From positions 59,454,360 through 59,518,359 of the forward strand of contig CM060171.1 of assembly GCA_030549775.1 (NCBI GenBank): a DNA stretch of 64,000 nt, written 5' to 3'. Below the pieces are notes generated by a model, which saw nothing but the letters and a program-made list of their open reading frames with translations, was not told the DNA's origin and searched no databases. This DNA comes from Tamarix chinensis (taxonomy: Eukaryota; Streptophyta; Magnoliopsida; Caryophyllales; Tamaricaceae). A program made the translations under genes and the position numbers. This document shows positions 22,870-35,684 of the stretch, piece after piece (position 1 is the first letter of the stretch; each line of letters starts with the position of its first letter).

Positions 22870-25040
22870 CCAAGACGCTTTCCAATAAGAAAGTCTTGGT
22901 TGTTTGGGATTGGTTTTCAATTTGAATCATGATTTGGTTTCCAATAAGAAAGACTAATTCTAAGAGTCATGTATGTTAGTATCTTCATCCAGTATTTGAT
23001 ATACTACAAGTTGAAGGCCTGTATCACCCAAGGGATAAGTGTTCCATTTTTATATTTTATAATATATATGACAAGCTCTGACTTCAATCGTTTATGGACT
23101 CATAAAATATACAAGATTAGCATAGCAGTGACATAATGACCATGTGCTAAGCTGCTAACCGTATGTGTGTGTGTGTATGCGCGCATTTACCACGCTTTCC
23201 CAAAGTCAAAGGCGCAACAGCCATATATAAAGAATAGCAGTTCTCAAACTGCAAAATAGAAAGGAATACAGACAAATGTATGATGACAGAGAGAGAGGAA
23301 CACACTAGCTGAAATCAGAAATCGTAAGATTACTTCTGAATTCAGTGAATCAACGGTGAAGAAACATACTTGAAAACAGAAAATCTAAACTGAAGAGCGT
23401 GATCCAGAAAGCAAATCAATCGATTCAGCTCTCAAAATCAAGGGGAAATGGTCCTGTGAGATTTAGACATCAATATCAGGCTCAGCTTCAACAAATTTTT
23501 AACTCACATGGGAATTTGAACACCATCAGACAGATTTCAGAATAGGCAGCTCATCTTCTCATCAGTTACCTGACAATGGACATAATGGACACAAAGTGAT
23601 TAGCACATGAATCGACAGTAGTAGTCAAAGAGGGCGAAGGGGGAGTCCAGTTTACATGGAGTCCGACTCAATATGCTTGAAAGAATAAATCAAAATATGA
23701 GATCATTATCCCAATCGTTGATATTCATCATCTGCCACACATAAGCAGATCATAGACAGAGTCAAGATAATGCAAGATACCTCACCCCACATATACACAG
23801 AAGAATCTATGTATAACTTACTGGGATAAGCAGAAGTGGTAAGTAGGGATATACGTACCAGATCTTTATATATGATAAAGATGAGGCGCATTAAAACATC
23901 GGAACAAGGTTATCCAACAGCAGCAATAGAAAATATTAACAAAGACACTCTTCAAGAAACACAAGCTGAAAATCATAACAGTTGGATAACAGGCTAAACT
24001 CAAGAATTCCTATGACCAACTTATGATGAAGTTTATAGTTATTTCAAACATTACAATATAATACAGACTTCACCAGGCTAGAAGGCCATAAATTGGGTTC
24101 ATTTTACCGGTACAAGAAAAGACAATGGTGACCATGTCCAAACCTAGTGAGAACGAAAAGCCAGTAAAGTTCATGATAACTGCTTTGAAGTTCCTAGAAA
24201 AGTTTTCTACGATTCATCTTGGGGAAGTCCAGGATCTTCTGCAAGATAATAATGCTATACTATCTTTTTGTTATTACTAAAAACAGAAACCTGAAATAAA
24301 GGGTTGGGTGGGCGGGTAGGCAGGTGACGGGAGTTGTGAATAATAAGAAATGTAGGGCAGGAAAGACAAGAGTAAAGGCCAACCCAATCACTTGTAGATT
24401 ATGTTATTACAGGCATCATCAAAGACAAACGCCTCAACTTGGCTGAGCCGGACAGCAAATGGGAAGGTGCGTGCTTCCCAACAACAGCTGCGCAGGTCAA
24501 GTTTTGAGTCTGGCAGATGGGTTTCTTTGGACCATTGTATGGTCCTAACGTCAATCTGAATCATATCCACCATCTTGTTTGTGTGTGGTAGTAATCAACC
24601 AGGCTCACTTAACGAGCAAACAAGTGGAGGTCCTTGTGGAAGTGCAAGAGGTGCATGTGGAGGTTGTGGTGGCCGTGGAGGGGACTGAAGAGGCTTGCAG
24701 TTCAAATTTTCAATACAATGAATTAGTTCAACATTCCAATACACATGCTGTGGCTTGGTACTGCAGCTGATAATTCCAAACTAATTCTGGTGGCCGATTA
24801 GACTTGGACCAAAGGATCAAAATTTATGTTAATTTTTTTTTTTTAAATCTGGCTTTAACTTGCGATGTTTGAAAAGGTCTATTTGTTTTTGAGTGATGTG
24901 ACTGAATCTAACCTTGTTATAACCTGCTGAAATGTTGAGTCATTGTGCAAAATACAAGGGACTCATCTTTCTACATTTCAGATCAGAGATGCAAAATGAT
25001 GAAAAAAGCACAACAAGATTTACCTCAATACACTTTGTTG
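22870..25040. other. Intergenic, no gene recognised
   Basis: This region holds a short GT microsatellite (about 23163-23180) and several frames of about 60 residues on both strands (for example 24388-24573 reverse) without recognised motifs. Its base composition is less AT-biased than the retroelement regions, so old genic or UTR sequence is possible. Confidence 0.45.
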
Positions 25041-25208
25041 TCATCCATCAATTGGCTTTGATGGTCGAAGGAAAGGAATGTCACATCTGAAGTAGCCTTT
25101 TCTCTCCAGCTGCAGAACATCTCCACGTTGCAGATTTCTCATTTTAGCATCCCATAATGCCAGTGTCTCCTTTTTTGTACATGGGTTTAGCACATTACAG
25201 TTACACTA
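25041..25208 (-). pseudogene. Cytosolic glutamyl-tRNA synthetase, C-terminal exon remnant
   Basis: The reverse-strand frame reads NPCTKKETLALWDAKMRNLQ and goes on RGDVLQLERKGYFRC, DIPFLRPSKPIDG and a stop at 25041. This closely matches the C-terminal anticodon-binding region of plant cytosolic glutamate-tRNA ligase (NPCTKKETAALGD.NMRNL...GE.IQLERKGY.RCDVPF...SKP). The normal protein continues past SKP, so the tail here is changed or cut. Upstream (higher coordinates) the homology stops near 25190-25208, where a repeat also found at 25831 begins, and no other exons of the enzyme are seen. The reading is a truncated gene copy. A terminal exon of a gene with very long introns is less likely. Confidence 0.75.
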
Positions 25209-26065
25209 CTGCCAAAAAAGAACAAAAAATAAAGCATTTGGCCACCGAATTATTTATAGAAAAAAAAAACCCCACATAAGGTTATAAATGAGTGAAGTTG
25301 CTCGTAAGCTGGCTTGGGCTTAGGTTCTTAAAAGCTTAGCTCATTTAATTAATTAAATGAGCCGAGCCAAACCTAAGCCTTAGTTTTAGGATTATTTATT
25401 AATCAAACCAAGTTTGAACTCCAAAAATTTAGGCTCAACTCGTTTAAGCATTAAGCTCGTGACTTAGCTCGTTAAAAGCTTAATTCAGCTTATTCGTTTA
25501 GTAAAATGAGTCAAACCGAGCAGCAGTACAGAAATTCATTTCATCACCTGTCCATCCATTATATTACAACTTAGCCACATGTTATATCATTCTATTACCA
25601 TTTGCCCATGTATATATTTTGATACTTTACAATCCAATTTTAAATTTAATTCTAATTCTATCCTTTTCACTTAACCACCCATCAAAAAATTGATTCTACT
25701 AACTACCCATTACATAATTGTATCACCTACTTTGCTTCTTTGAAATATATTAACATGAACAAATTTTAAACCAAAAAGCTAATAACAAAATTGAGTCAAC
25801 TAGCTTGAGTAAATCTATGGAATGCCCATTACACTACTGCTAAAAAAAATTCAAAGAAATTCATTTCACCACCCTTCCAGTCATTCTATTACAACTTAGC
25901 CACTTGTAATATCATTCTGTTACCACTTTCCCGTGTACAATTTTTTGATACTTTAAAATCAAATTTTAAACTTAACTCTAATTACATCCTTTCACTTAAC
26001 GGTCCATCAAAAAAATTGTTCCACTATCCACCCATTACATTATTATATCACCACTTCACCACTCA
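25203..26065. repeat. Direct duplication, first copy split by an insertion
   Basis: The segment starting ACACTACTGCCAAAAAAG (25203), with its continuation GAAATTCATTTCATCACC at 25531-25745, is repeated as one piece at 25830-26065 (ACACTACTGCTAAAAAAA, GAAATTCATTTCACCACC), about 85% alike by eye. In the first copy about 300 bp (roughly 25224-25528) is inserted. This insert has many GAGC/GCTC words (AAATGAGCCGAGCC, AAGCTCGTGACTTAGCTCG) like hAT-type MITEs, but its ends and target duplication were not resolved. Confidence 0.6.
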
Positions 26066-26327
26066 TCATTCATCAATTATCTCTCTCAACCTCAAGTGGT
26101 GAAGTACCTGGTAATTTGGTCAATTGAAATTATAAAAAAATAGCAAAAAAATATACATGGGCGGTGATGTGGTGACAAGAACGCTGGTTAGATGTAAGTT
26201 TTTTGTGAATGCGTGGTACATTGGTAATGGGATGATGGTTGAATGGAGGTTTTTTTTTAAAAAAATGGGTTATACATAAACTTCACCCCTCACCGGAGGA
26301 CGAGCACACTTCCCCATTCCCTCCGGG
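26066..26327. other. Repeat-like flank, no gene
   Basis: The sequence around 26150-26260 resembles the inverted complement of the ACCACC-rich part of the preceding duplication, so a larger inverted structure is possible. Nothing coding is seen. Confidence 0.35.
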
Positions 26328-27301
26328 TGTTAGAATATATCCAAGAGCATAGGAAATAATTATACCACCTTAGAGTTTCTTAAAAAGTAAACTGGTTTAA
26401 GAGAAATAGAAATAAATTAAGAGAGAGAGATTATGCTGGGAAAATGAGAAACCAAGAGGTTGGTTATTGTTAACGACAAATTTCTGTAAAAAGAAAATTG
26501 AAGAACAAAATATAATTTTATTGATTATCAAATCGAATGTAGGTACAATCTCTGTATACATTTAATACAAGATTTAATATCCTCTAATTCAATCTCTTAG
26601 GCAATCGATAGCGTTGTTGGATGTCGTTGTGATTCGTAATGTTGAATTTTGGGCTTAACTTGTTCGGGGCTCGTCTTAAATTTAATGAACTTGATCCAAA
26701 CTTGTTGATAAAAATTTAATTTACCTGATAAAGAGGGCACAATTTGTTGATGTTTGGTCCCTTTGAGCAGGTTCGGTGATGTTGAAGTTACAATGCTTCA
26801 ACGTTTTTAACTTCTATAATCTTGAACGTTTCATTCTTCGGTCTTCGTTCTTCGTTCTTCGATCCTCGGATCTAACTTCTTCAATCTTCGGATCTTTATT
26901 CTTTGGGTCTTCGATCTTTAACTTTAGAGTGCTTGGGAGTGTTCTCTCTATGAGCTCTTAATTTCGGAATATCAGTCTGAAATGAGAAGGGGAACCCTCT
27001 ATTTATAGAGGCAAAGGGCCTCCTTGGCTTTTGGGCTTTGACCCGTCTTATCTTGTAGACTTAAAAATTAGGTTTCATTTTATTTTCTTTGACTCATATT
27101 TAATTAAATCAAGCCCAATTTAAATATTTCGGCTTGATTTAATAAAATACGAATGTCACGTAACAAATTGAAATATTTTATTTTACTTTGTAAATCTTAA
27201 ATAATTTTAGAAACATTTATTTAATTGTTCCTAATTAATGTCGATTGACCATATAGTAGTCAAATATATATACATACATATATATATATTTGGTGTTAAC
27301 A
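26328..27301 (-). mobile_element. Copia-type 3' LTR on the reverse strand
   Basis: Read on the reverse strand, the LTR starts TGTTAACACC at 27301 and ends ATATTCTAACA at 26328, 974 bp. Directly upstream of its start on that strand is AGTGGGAGCATT, the copia-type polypurine tract, so this is a 3' LTR rather than a solo one. A CTCTATAAATAGAGG TATA region lies on the reverse strand near 27000, followed by a run of GAAGAACGAAGA repeats in the presumed leader. The internal region at higher coordinates is not recognisably preserved. Confidence 0.7.
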
Positions 27302-28220
27302 AATGCTCCCACTATAAGTCATTGGCTGGCATGCTTGTCGTGCCGTAAAGCTATGACTTGTAGTAATTTTTTTTTTAACCTGGTTTATACCTCCTTGAGC
27401 AACTTTAATTAGAGGGAATGTTTGCAACCGTACTAAGGTTAAATTGATAAATATTGCAAATCTTTTTTTAGAATAAAAAAAAAGAAAAATAAGATGTATC
27501 TCGAAAATTTCACATGAAGCAGAGTCTTTACCATCTGGATAATTAATTGAGCTTGACATCTCAAGGAGCGGATTTCTCATAGGAGCCTTAAAGCTGCACT
27601 TCTATACGTTTGAAGCAGAGTTTGATCAGAGTAGCAATCTTCCAAATCCTTCGTCATACTTTCCTTCCGTACGTCAAAAATTGTGATAAAAAAAACTCTA
27701 TTATCAGCTTTACCTTCTTCTTTTACATAAATAAAGTTTTCTTTTTTTTTTGTCTGGTACTATGATGCTTATGAGGATGTCACTTTCCTCTTCATATTAC
27801 ATATGCTATGTTTGACTTGTCTATTGTTATTATACTATTTTTTTCCTTATTTTTTTTTATTTTTACTTGTAGGACACTTTGATTGAATTCTTACATCCTT
27901 TTCATCTTCTTTCCTATTTAACTTGACTTTTGTACATGATTAACTGTACCAAATTCCTTTGGATGAACTATGCATATTTTTCGACGAGTAATAGTCGGTA
28001 CAAAATCAACTGGAACAATGTTTCTTTCGGTTTTCTTTCTATGTTTTTTTTTCATGCGAGTAAAGGATGATGATGGATGATGTATGATAGTACTTTCTTT
28101 GCTGTAATTCTCTCTTTATTTACTTCACTGTTTCTATATTTTTGTTTAGCTATTGGGTTGGTAATTTGGTATAATACCTCCATCCCCTATTTTGTTGCAC
28201 TTAGTCTTGGCCTTTTTTTA
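27302..28220. other. Possible copia internal remnant and AT-rich sequence
   Basis: A reverse-strand frame (27580-27296) leads into the polypurine tract of the copia LTR, so it is probably the 3' end of that element's internal region. It has no motif that could be identified. From about 27700 the sequence is T-rich with no features. Confidence 0.35.

Positions 28221-28286
<66 letters not shown>
28221..28286 (+). repeat. (ATT)n microsatellite, about 22 units
   Basis: An uninterrupted run of ATT units. Frames running through it are composition artefacts. Confidence 0.95.
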
Positions 28287-29205
28287 TGTTTTATTATTAT
28301 TTTATTTTATTTTTTTGGTACTCACCTCCGATGTACATATGTATACAAAGTGATGCAAGAGCATCTAATGAACCTAATGATTGTTATGTTCATATTAATC
28401 CTCATGATAAGGAAGATTTAGCTTTCTTAATGTTAGAGTCTATCATGTTAAATATTCTTGATAATTCTTATATGCTTGATATTGAAAAACATTCAAGTTG
28501 TTTTTGTAGGTATGTCACATATTTGCAAGAAGAAGATGTTAATACACTTTAATATGTACAAGTATTCAAAGCATACATGGGATGATACTTTACAACAAGA
28601 AGATATGGTGAAGATATTCATTAGTTGTATTAACTTATTGTAAACCTTAACCCTAAGTGTATTTTATGTAATTTAGGGTTTGATATAATTTCATGTATGT
28701 ATCTTAGTTAATTGTATAGATTTGTAATATTAATCATTAGTATTATTTAACCAATGATATTATGCTTTGGATTAAGGTTAATATGGGCTTAATTCAACCA
28801 TGATTAATGGGTTGAATTAAGGAAAGGACCGGCTGGAAGGTTCGACACTTCAAGCTGGAACTCCTCTCCTATATATACTCTTGTACACAGCATTTGTAAC
28901 GCAGAATTGAATGAATAATGATTATGATTTTTTATCAAACTTTGAGCTACATTAGCTAAAGTCTATCCTCTCTTTTTTGGGTCGACATTGGGCAAGGAAA
29001 ATCTGGTATATTACCTTCCTCAATCAATCTTCAAACTCGACACATTTGAAGACCAACTCAAATCTGTCAAGCAGCTTCACCTTTTCTAATCAATTTCTTC
29101 ACCTATAATCCTGCTAATTACCTCATTTCTTTTGCATTAATTCGTGGGTGATATCTTCTACTAACAATATTCGATCCAACCTTCCAGCCACTTTGATAAA
29201 CCACA
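28287..29205 (+). mobile_element. 5' LTR of the CRM/Reina-type element
   Basis: The frame at 28286-28552 ends CFCRYVTYLQEEDVNTL, resembling the tail of the reverse-strand integrase at 1806. Its presence upstream of gag means the end of pol lies within the LTR. A TATA region CCTATATATACTCTTG at about 28868-28883 and CCACA near 29205 just before the primer binding site mark U3/R and the LTR end. The LTR start was not identified and could lie before the ATT run. Confidence 0.6.
28869..28878 (+). promoter_or_regulatory. TATA box of the retrotransposon LTR
   Basis: CTATATATAC followed by CTCTTGTACACAGC lies within the LTR upstream of the primer binding site, as expected for the element's own promoter. 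Confidence 0.5.
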
Positions 29206-29212
29206 TCATTTT

Positions 29213-29224
29213 TGGTATCAAAGC
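29213..29224 (+). other. Primer binding site for initiator Met tRNA
   Basis: TGGTATCAAAGC matches the plant initiator methionine tRNA 3' end complement (TGGTATCAGAGC) at 11 of 12 bases. It lies a few bases after the LTR end. Leader sequence runs from here to gag at about 30068. Confidence 0.8.
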
Positions 29225-30067
29225 TTCGATTGTTTGAAGCTATCGTAGAAAAACCAACTTGTAGACCTAGACAATCGCGTATGTATTCTTGCACCAAGAA
29301 CTCCCGGCTACTCAACCATTTCTTTGAATTATTGATTCTTTATGAACTTCTTGGATTGTTATTGAAGTTATTGCTTGAATTTCTTGCAATCTTGCAACAA
29401 TCTTGTTACATTTTTCCCACCATTTCCACATAAAATATCGACCAGTTTTCTAGAAGTGTAGCAGTTTGTGTGTCGCCTGTGTGCCACAATTTTGTGCCTC
29501 CCCAGCACTTCATTCCTCCTTCATTCTACTCTCTATTGGTTCATGATCAAGTTTGAATCAACCCATTTCAATTTTCCTTCGTTCATCAAACAGAGAAGGC
29601 AACAAAAGTGTCAAAGTCCTGGAGATCACCTCAGGTCGACCGAATAGACCAGGAAGTTGCAGGCACTCTATTCAAATCATTTATTCTCATTTTCTATCAA
29701 TGAATCACTCAATCCTCTACCTCTATATCTCCTATACATCTTCTATGAATAAACCAACACAAATCTCCCACTGGAAGACGTGCATTTGTTGAAGACACAG
29801 AATTGATGTTCTATGATTTTATGTGACTGAATTTCACATCCTTATTAGAAGATTCTCTCATTTTGTGTGTACCTGAGTGAAGTGGCTCTTCTTGGGGCTA
29901 TAATATCTCCTTTGTGCCTAAACAAGGACTGCAGTTAGTGATTATAATTTGTGTGTGATTTAGCCATTAGTTTGTGCATTGTTTGGTTGCAGGGAAAACA
30001 AATCCAACACCTACACTTTTGGATATATATTGTGTGCAACAAGTAGGGTTGTGTGTCAACCTTCACC

Positions 30068-30904
30068 ATGGCTAGTGAAGAGGTGCGTGCCCTGGTAGAT
30101 TCCATCAAAAGCCTCACCACACGCATGGATGCCCAATTACAAACTCAAAAAACATTGCAACATCAACTCCAAAGTGTGGAAGCTAAGTTGGCCGAACAAG
30201 AGAAGCATAAGCCATGGCAAGTTCGCATGAAAACTACACATGATAGTGTGGAAGGGAGAATGAAGCCTATGTACCATGCCAAGAGTGGACGTGGACATTT
30301 CAATATGTCTCATCATGAAGATAGAGAAGATGATATAAATTCTTTTGGCTCAAGCAACCAAAGAAGAGCACCTACATTCCAAGTAAGAAATGCACACCAT
30401 GAAGATCAAGGTATTAAACTTGACCTTCTTGAATTTTATGGTGATTTGAATGTGGAGTCATTTATTGAATGGTTTCATGAGATTAAGGCTATTTTTGAGT
30501 ATAGAGAATATGATGATGAGATAAAGTGCAAATTAGCTACTCTAAAGTTCAAAAAGTTTGCTCGAATTTAGTATGATAATTTAAAGCGAATAAGAAAATG
30601 ACAAGAGAAGTCTAAAATAAAATATTGGGAAAAACTTAAAAATCACTTAAGAAATAAATTTGTGTCTAAAGAGTATGAACAAGATATGTATGTTAAAATG
30701 ACTACTCTAAGGCAAGGTATATTTAGTGTAGAAGAATACACTAGAGAATTTAAAAGACTAGCCCTTATTTGTAATGTTCATGAAAGAAATGAACAAAAAT
30801 GTGCTAGATACTTAGGTGGCTTGAATAATTTAATAAGAGACAAAGTTGATATGTACTCTTATGACTCTCTTGATGACTTGATTAAATTGGCTATGAAAAA
30901 TTGA
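30068..30904 (+). pseudogene. Retrotransposon gag, CRM/Reina-type, interrupted
   Basis: From MASEEVRALVDSIKSL the frame has a coiled-coil-like N-terminus with many Q and E. The gag core follows: LDLLEFYGDLNVESFIEWFH, FEYREYDDEIKCKLATLKF, then after a stop at 30569-30571 and frame changes YWEKLKNHLRNKF, VEEYTREFKRLALICNVHE and CARYLGGLNN. This is the retrotransposon gag domain (PF03732 type) of plant Ty3/gypsy elements. Further on (about 31066-31117) CFKFKGYGHFARDY is a zinc knuckle that has lost two of its cysteines. The protein would build the virus-like particle, but this copy is dead. Confidence 0.88.
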
Positions 30905-31148
30905 AATACAAACCAAATCAACTAAAGCCTATGTTAAGTTTAATGCGTCAACTTCAACTAAACCCTATTCTAATACCTTTACACCTAAATCCACAATTTC
31001 ATATGATAAAAAGAATAACAAAGATGATAAAGGTAAAAATAAGGTAGTTGAAATGGCAAATAAACAATGTTTCAAATTTAAAGGATATGGACATTTTGCT
31101 AGAGATTATCTTAACTAAAGAACCTTAACTTTACATGAAATAGAAAAC

Positions 31149-32460
31149 ATGGAACCATGTAGTGATGATGATGAAATATTAACTATGGATGACGAAGAAG
31201 GAGACCCATGCTTTGTAATTCAAAGAGTTTTACAAATACAACCTAGTGTTACACCTACTCAACAAGAGAAAATTTTTAAAACTAAGTGTAAAATAGGTGA
31301 CATGGTTTATAGACTCATAATTGATAGTGGTTCATGTACGAATGTTGCTAGTGAGGCAATGGTTAAGAAAATTGGTTTGGAAACTACTAATCATCCTAAA
31401 CCCTATTCTTTACAATGGATAAATAAGGATAAAGGAGCTAAAGTAAACAAAAGAGCTTTAATCACATTTTCTATTAGAGACTATCATGATGAAGTTCTAT
31501 GTGATATTTTACCTATGGATGCTTGTGGATTACTTTTGGGTAGACCATGGCAATATGATAGAAAAGCAACTCATGATGGAGTAACTAATGAATATGTGGT
31601 GAAAAAAGAAAATCAATTATATAGGCTCACACCTTCTTTATATGATCATATGCCTTTGAGTGATGACAAAAAGATATTATTTTTACATGAAAAGGCTATA
31701 GAGAAATGTATAAAAGAAGAAGAAATTTGTTATGCTTTAGTTTCTAAAGATTTTAAACCTGATAAACAACAACTTGAAAATCCTAATCTAATTAAGTTGT
31801 TTGATGAGTATAATGATGTATTTTCTGATGACCTACCTCCTGAATTACTACCTAAAAGAGGTATAGAACATGTCATTGATCTTGTTCCTGGTATGCCTAT
31901 TCCTAATAAACCGGCTTATAGATGTAACCCAAAAGAAGCTAAGGAATTACAAAAACAAATACAATAGCTTATGGATAAAAGATTTGTGAGAGAAAGTATG
32001 AGTCCTTGTAGTGTTCCTGCTTTACTAGTGCTTAAAAAGGATGGTACTTGGTGTATGTGTATAGATTCTAGGGCAGTGAATAATATTACTATCAAATATA
32101 GATTTCCTAATCCTAGATTAGATGATATGCTTGATGAACTTTGTGGAGCATGAGTATTTTCAAAAATTGATTTGAGAAGTAGATATCATCAATTAAGGAT
32201 TAGAGATGGAAATGAATGGAAAAATGCTTTTAAAACAAAATATGGTCTCTATGAGTGGATGGTTATGCCTTTTGGGTTATGTAATGCACCTAGCTCATTT
32301 ATGAGACTTATGAATGAAGTTCTCTGACCTTTCCTTGGTGATTTCATTGTTGTATATTTGGATGATATTCTTGTGTATAGTAAAAATAGTTATGATCATC
32401 TAGTGTATTTGAGGAAATTATTTGATAAACTAAGGAAAGCTAAACTATATGGAAAACTTG
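31149..32460 (+). pseudogene. Retrotransposon protease and partial reverse transcriptase, CRM/Reina-type
   Basis: The 272-residue frame at 31149-31967 contains the aspartic protease (LIIDSGSCTNVAS, later CGLLLGRPWQYDR) and the start of the reverse transcriptase (NKPAYRCNPKEAKELQKQIQ). After in-frame stops at about 31965, 32151 and 32325 the reverse transcriptase continues: [65 protein letters not shown] and the catalytic YLDD at 32355-32366. Homology ends near 32460, before RNase H and integrase. The three stops and the truncation rule out function. Motif wording points to the CRM/Reina side of the chromoviruses. A tree would be needed to settle the clade. Confidence 0.9.
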
Positions 32461-33469
32461 AGAGATCGTACGGAATAGGAAACCTACATTGAGATCAATA
32501 TAAAAGTATTAAATACTAAACACTCTATTCTCATGCAATAAGGTTAGAAAGTAACTAATTTTATTAACTAATTATCATGAACAATATAAGTTTATATACC
32601 AAATAAAGAAAAACAGATTATAACAAAAAAGAAACCATTTTTTTGCTTGGAAATAAATGATAGAATTGGAGGTAGGGTTGTTGGCGAACCAGGTGAGCTC
32701 ACAAGCTGATTTTGTTCAACTTATTTTTTTAGGTAAATGAATAGATTTTAAGCCTTATTTTTAGATTTATTTAATAGTAGGCTCAACTCATTTGCTCATG
32801 AGTTGGCACAACTCATTTATATGCTTGGTTCGCTAGTTAGATTGTTTATAAGCTTGTTTCTAGGTCTATTTATAAACTCATTTACATGTTTTTTTATAAG
32901 ATTGTGTATAGAATTTGAAAGGATTTTATAAAATATTCAAAATTCTTGTATATAATTTGTTTAATAAATGAGCTGAATAATTATACGAGCTGATTTAGTT
33001 CATATGCATCAAATGAGTTGAGCCGAATAACTCACAAATCATTTTGAGTCGGGTTTGTCTGACTTGTTTCAAAATTGAATGTTAAAAAAATTAAATAAGT
33101 TATCTTGTTCTAAATAAGTTAAACAAATCATTGACATGTAATCATAATGTCCATTATGGGTTCTAAAGCTCACCTGATGATATGTTGTTCTCAGATCTAG
33201 CTTGGTATGCACCTTAGAGCTTAGATACTCCTAATTCATCCATACAATCTTTAATTACTAGAATAGGAAACCTACCCTTCACAAGAATATAATATGGATA
33301 AGTACTTAACACTTTCATTAATAGCCAAACTCTTTCCTTAAGCAATATTCCCACACACAGCTTATAAACTAGCATACTTTCCTTTATATCAATCAATACA
33401 AGCAAATATATATATATATAACCACAAATATCAAGCATAATAACATATTAAAAATCCTAATGTGCTAAC
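32461..33469. other. Repeat-like sequence, no gene; possible hAT MITE
   Basis: Between about 32660 and 33090 the sequence is full of GAGC/GCTC and ACTCATTT/AAATGAGT words in both orientations (GTGAGCTCACAAGC, AATGAGCTGAA, TTGAGCCGAATAACTC). This resembles hAT-type MITEs, but no target duplication was found. The phrase AATAGGAAACCTAC occurs at both about 32474 and 33262, so the block may sit inside older repeat sequence. Confidence 0.35.
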
Positions 33470-34600
33470 ATATGTGTATCCATGCGTTTAAGTGGCGTTT
33501 AACGACTACCTTAATTCCCACAAAAACGAACCTTATCGGTATCCCGGTTAAAGATTCAAGCTTTAAATAGAAAAATCAACACCTAAAAATAATGTCAATA
33601 ATTATTATATTAGAAGTAGGATATTAAGAGGATACAACTTTATAAAAAATTTAATTAATAACACATTTTACTTAACTATTAATATACCCCAATAATTAAA
33701 CACAAAAACTCCCAAAATAATGTGGAACTCACACTGCATGAGTCCAAGGTAGGGGGTAGAAGGGAGGGGTGGTCATTTTTGGGTTAAGGCTTTGAAGCTA
33801 GAAAAGAGGATGGGTGGGGGAGGATTGGAGGCAAGGGAAGGGTGCAGGAGTAAAGAGGGGGTGTAGGTGGTGGTTGGGGTAGGTTGTTGGTGGCCAAGAG
33901 CGGTGGAGGCGACAGCGGCTAGGCGGCGAAGATAACTGCCGAGGTGGATGGTCGTGAGAAGGAAGGAAAAGAGGGGAGGAAAATGAAGGGGTGCGGGGGC
34001 TGGTTTCGGGAAAAGAAGGCATGGGGTGGTAGAGGAGGTTGAAGGAAGTTAACTGGTGGTTTGGGTGGCGGCAAAGGCGGCTAGAAGGCGACAAATGGAG
34101 GGTTGCAGGAGGTTGCCGGTAAGGGGGAGAAAGAAGGGGAAAAAAGAAGAGGGGAGGAAGAAGGGACTGTAAGGGCTCGAGGAGGGTATTGTGGTGGTGC
34201 AAGGCTGAGGTAGAGGGTGGCAGGGAGTGGTGTAGGGGGTTGGTGCTGCTGTTGAGCTGGCAGAGGGCGGCAATGGTGCAAAACAAAGGTGAAAAGATGG
34301 AGGGGAAGAAAAATGAAGGGGAAGAAGATCAGGGGAGAAAGGGCTTGAAAAATATTGGGTAAGAGGGCCAGTGATGAGAAGAAAAAAAAGAGGGAGGAGA
34401 GGGAAATAGGTGGTTGGTTGGGTGGTAGCGTTTAGGGTGGCAGGGAGAGGGAAGGAAAGAAGGGGAAAAGGGAGGCCATGCGTGATGGGGGTGCATGGCC
34501 GGTTGGGTCCAAATTTGTGAAAAAAGGATGGGGGGAGAGAGAGAGAGAGAGGGAGGGAGGGTTGTAGTGGTGGCAAAAGGTGGCAGTGAGGGGCAGTGGC
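33470..34600 (-). mobile_element. Inverted family L fragment (polypyrimidine tract and following part)
   Basis: The reverse complement of 33480-33560 reads like 9575-9665 of copy L3 (AAAGCTTGAATCTTTAACCG versus AAAGCTTAAACTTTTAACCG). The polypurine run at 33760-34600 is the inverted polypyrimidine tract. It joins a + strand family L 3' part near 34600, so the two halves of the family plan are head to head. Confidence 0.6.
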
Positions 34601-35684
34601 CGGCGTGCCTGATAGTGGCCAGGTACTGCGGTAGCCTGGAGACCGATCCATCGGCTTAATAGTGGTAGGGTGGGTTACCCTAGTGACCGATCCACCAGCT
34701 AAAATAGTGGGGGATCCCGAGCTCAATAAATCAAACTATATATGTTGTTAATAAGTGGGAAGATACTAATTACTTACAGTAGAACACTGCGCGAGAAGGG
34801 GCCAGACCGATCCACCGGCATATAATAGTGGTAGGGCATGTACCCTAAGTGACCAATCCACCGGCTATAATAGTGGCCAAGAGCCAAAAGTGCCCTAGAG
34901 ACCGATCCATCGGCAAAAATAGCGGGGTTCCCGTACTCGTATGGACTTGATAAAGAGCATGGTGTGAAAATATTTCGATAAAGGATTAATGAAGTAATTA
35001 ATCTAAACTATATTGGATCTTAGCATTTCACCTGATCGTTCATTTGCCTTTATGTTATTGTGTTGGTGATTATGTCCTGTTATTATTCTGCATGGATTAT
35101 GTGCTTATGTGTTGGCCTTAGTGCTAGGTTACCTTACTCAGTACGTAGCATACTGATCACCCGTTTTATGGGTGCTGCTCATTCCCACGAGTAGTATGCC
35201 CTTCTGACCTTGTGCAGGTGGGCAAGACATCCAGTGGGGCTGAGTGTTGAGCTTGTTGTTAGCTCAAGGTTCGAGGGTGTCGCGGCATATTCTCTCTCTT
35301 CTTGTTGTTTCATCTTCTTATGTTATTTCCTTTGTATTGGATTTACTCTCTTATGATTTATTACTCGATTGAGTATTTTAAATGAACCTTTTATCGATTG
35401 TAGGCTTTTCTTTTTTAATTTGAATATTAATTCTTTATGCGTACTCTAATTTTTGTTTAACAACGGCTTAATGCTTATTTGGAAAATTGAGTTATCTTGA
35501 TTTATAACTGATTATTACTTTTCTTCTAGCCTTAGCACTTGGTACTGGAATGGTCGGAGAGAACCGGTCTGGTACTAAGTGTGGCGGTAATATCCCCAAA
35601 ATACACGGGTTTTAATTTAAGTATTTATATTTTAATTACTTCCATTTCAAAAAGAAAAAAAATAGTAAATTTTGGGTTGTTACA
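34600..35684 (+). mobile_element. Family L unit, 3' part
   Basis: It starts with the hairpin array (34605-34940; cores CCACCGGCATATAATAGTGG and CCACCGGCTATAATAGTGG). It continues through TACTCAGTACGTAGC-like sequence shared with 43885-43910 and ends in the conserved 3' module GGTACTAAGTGTGGCGGTAA ... TTTTGGGTTGTTACA. The 5' portion of the unit is missing or is the inverted piece at 33470-34600. Confidence 0.7.

Noticed and set aside
24388..24770. Two small frames of about 60 residues on opposite strands
   Set aside because: No recognised motif, no splice or promoter support, and lengths expected by chance.
28077..28421. 114-residue frame with a long isoleucine run
   Set aside because: The run is the translated (ATT)n microsatellite. 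Only the last part in another frame (28286-28552) has a counterpart elsewhere.
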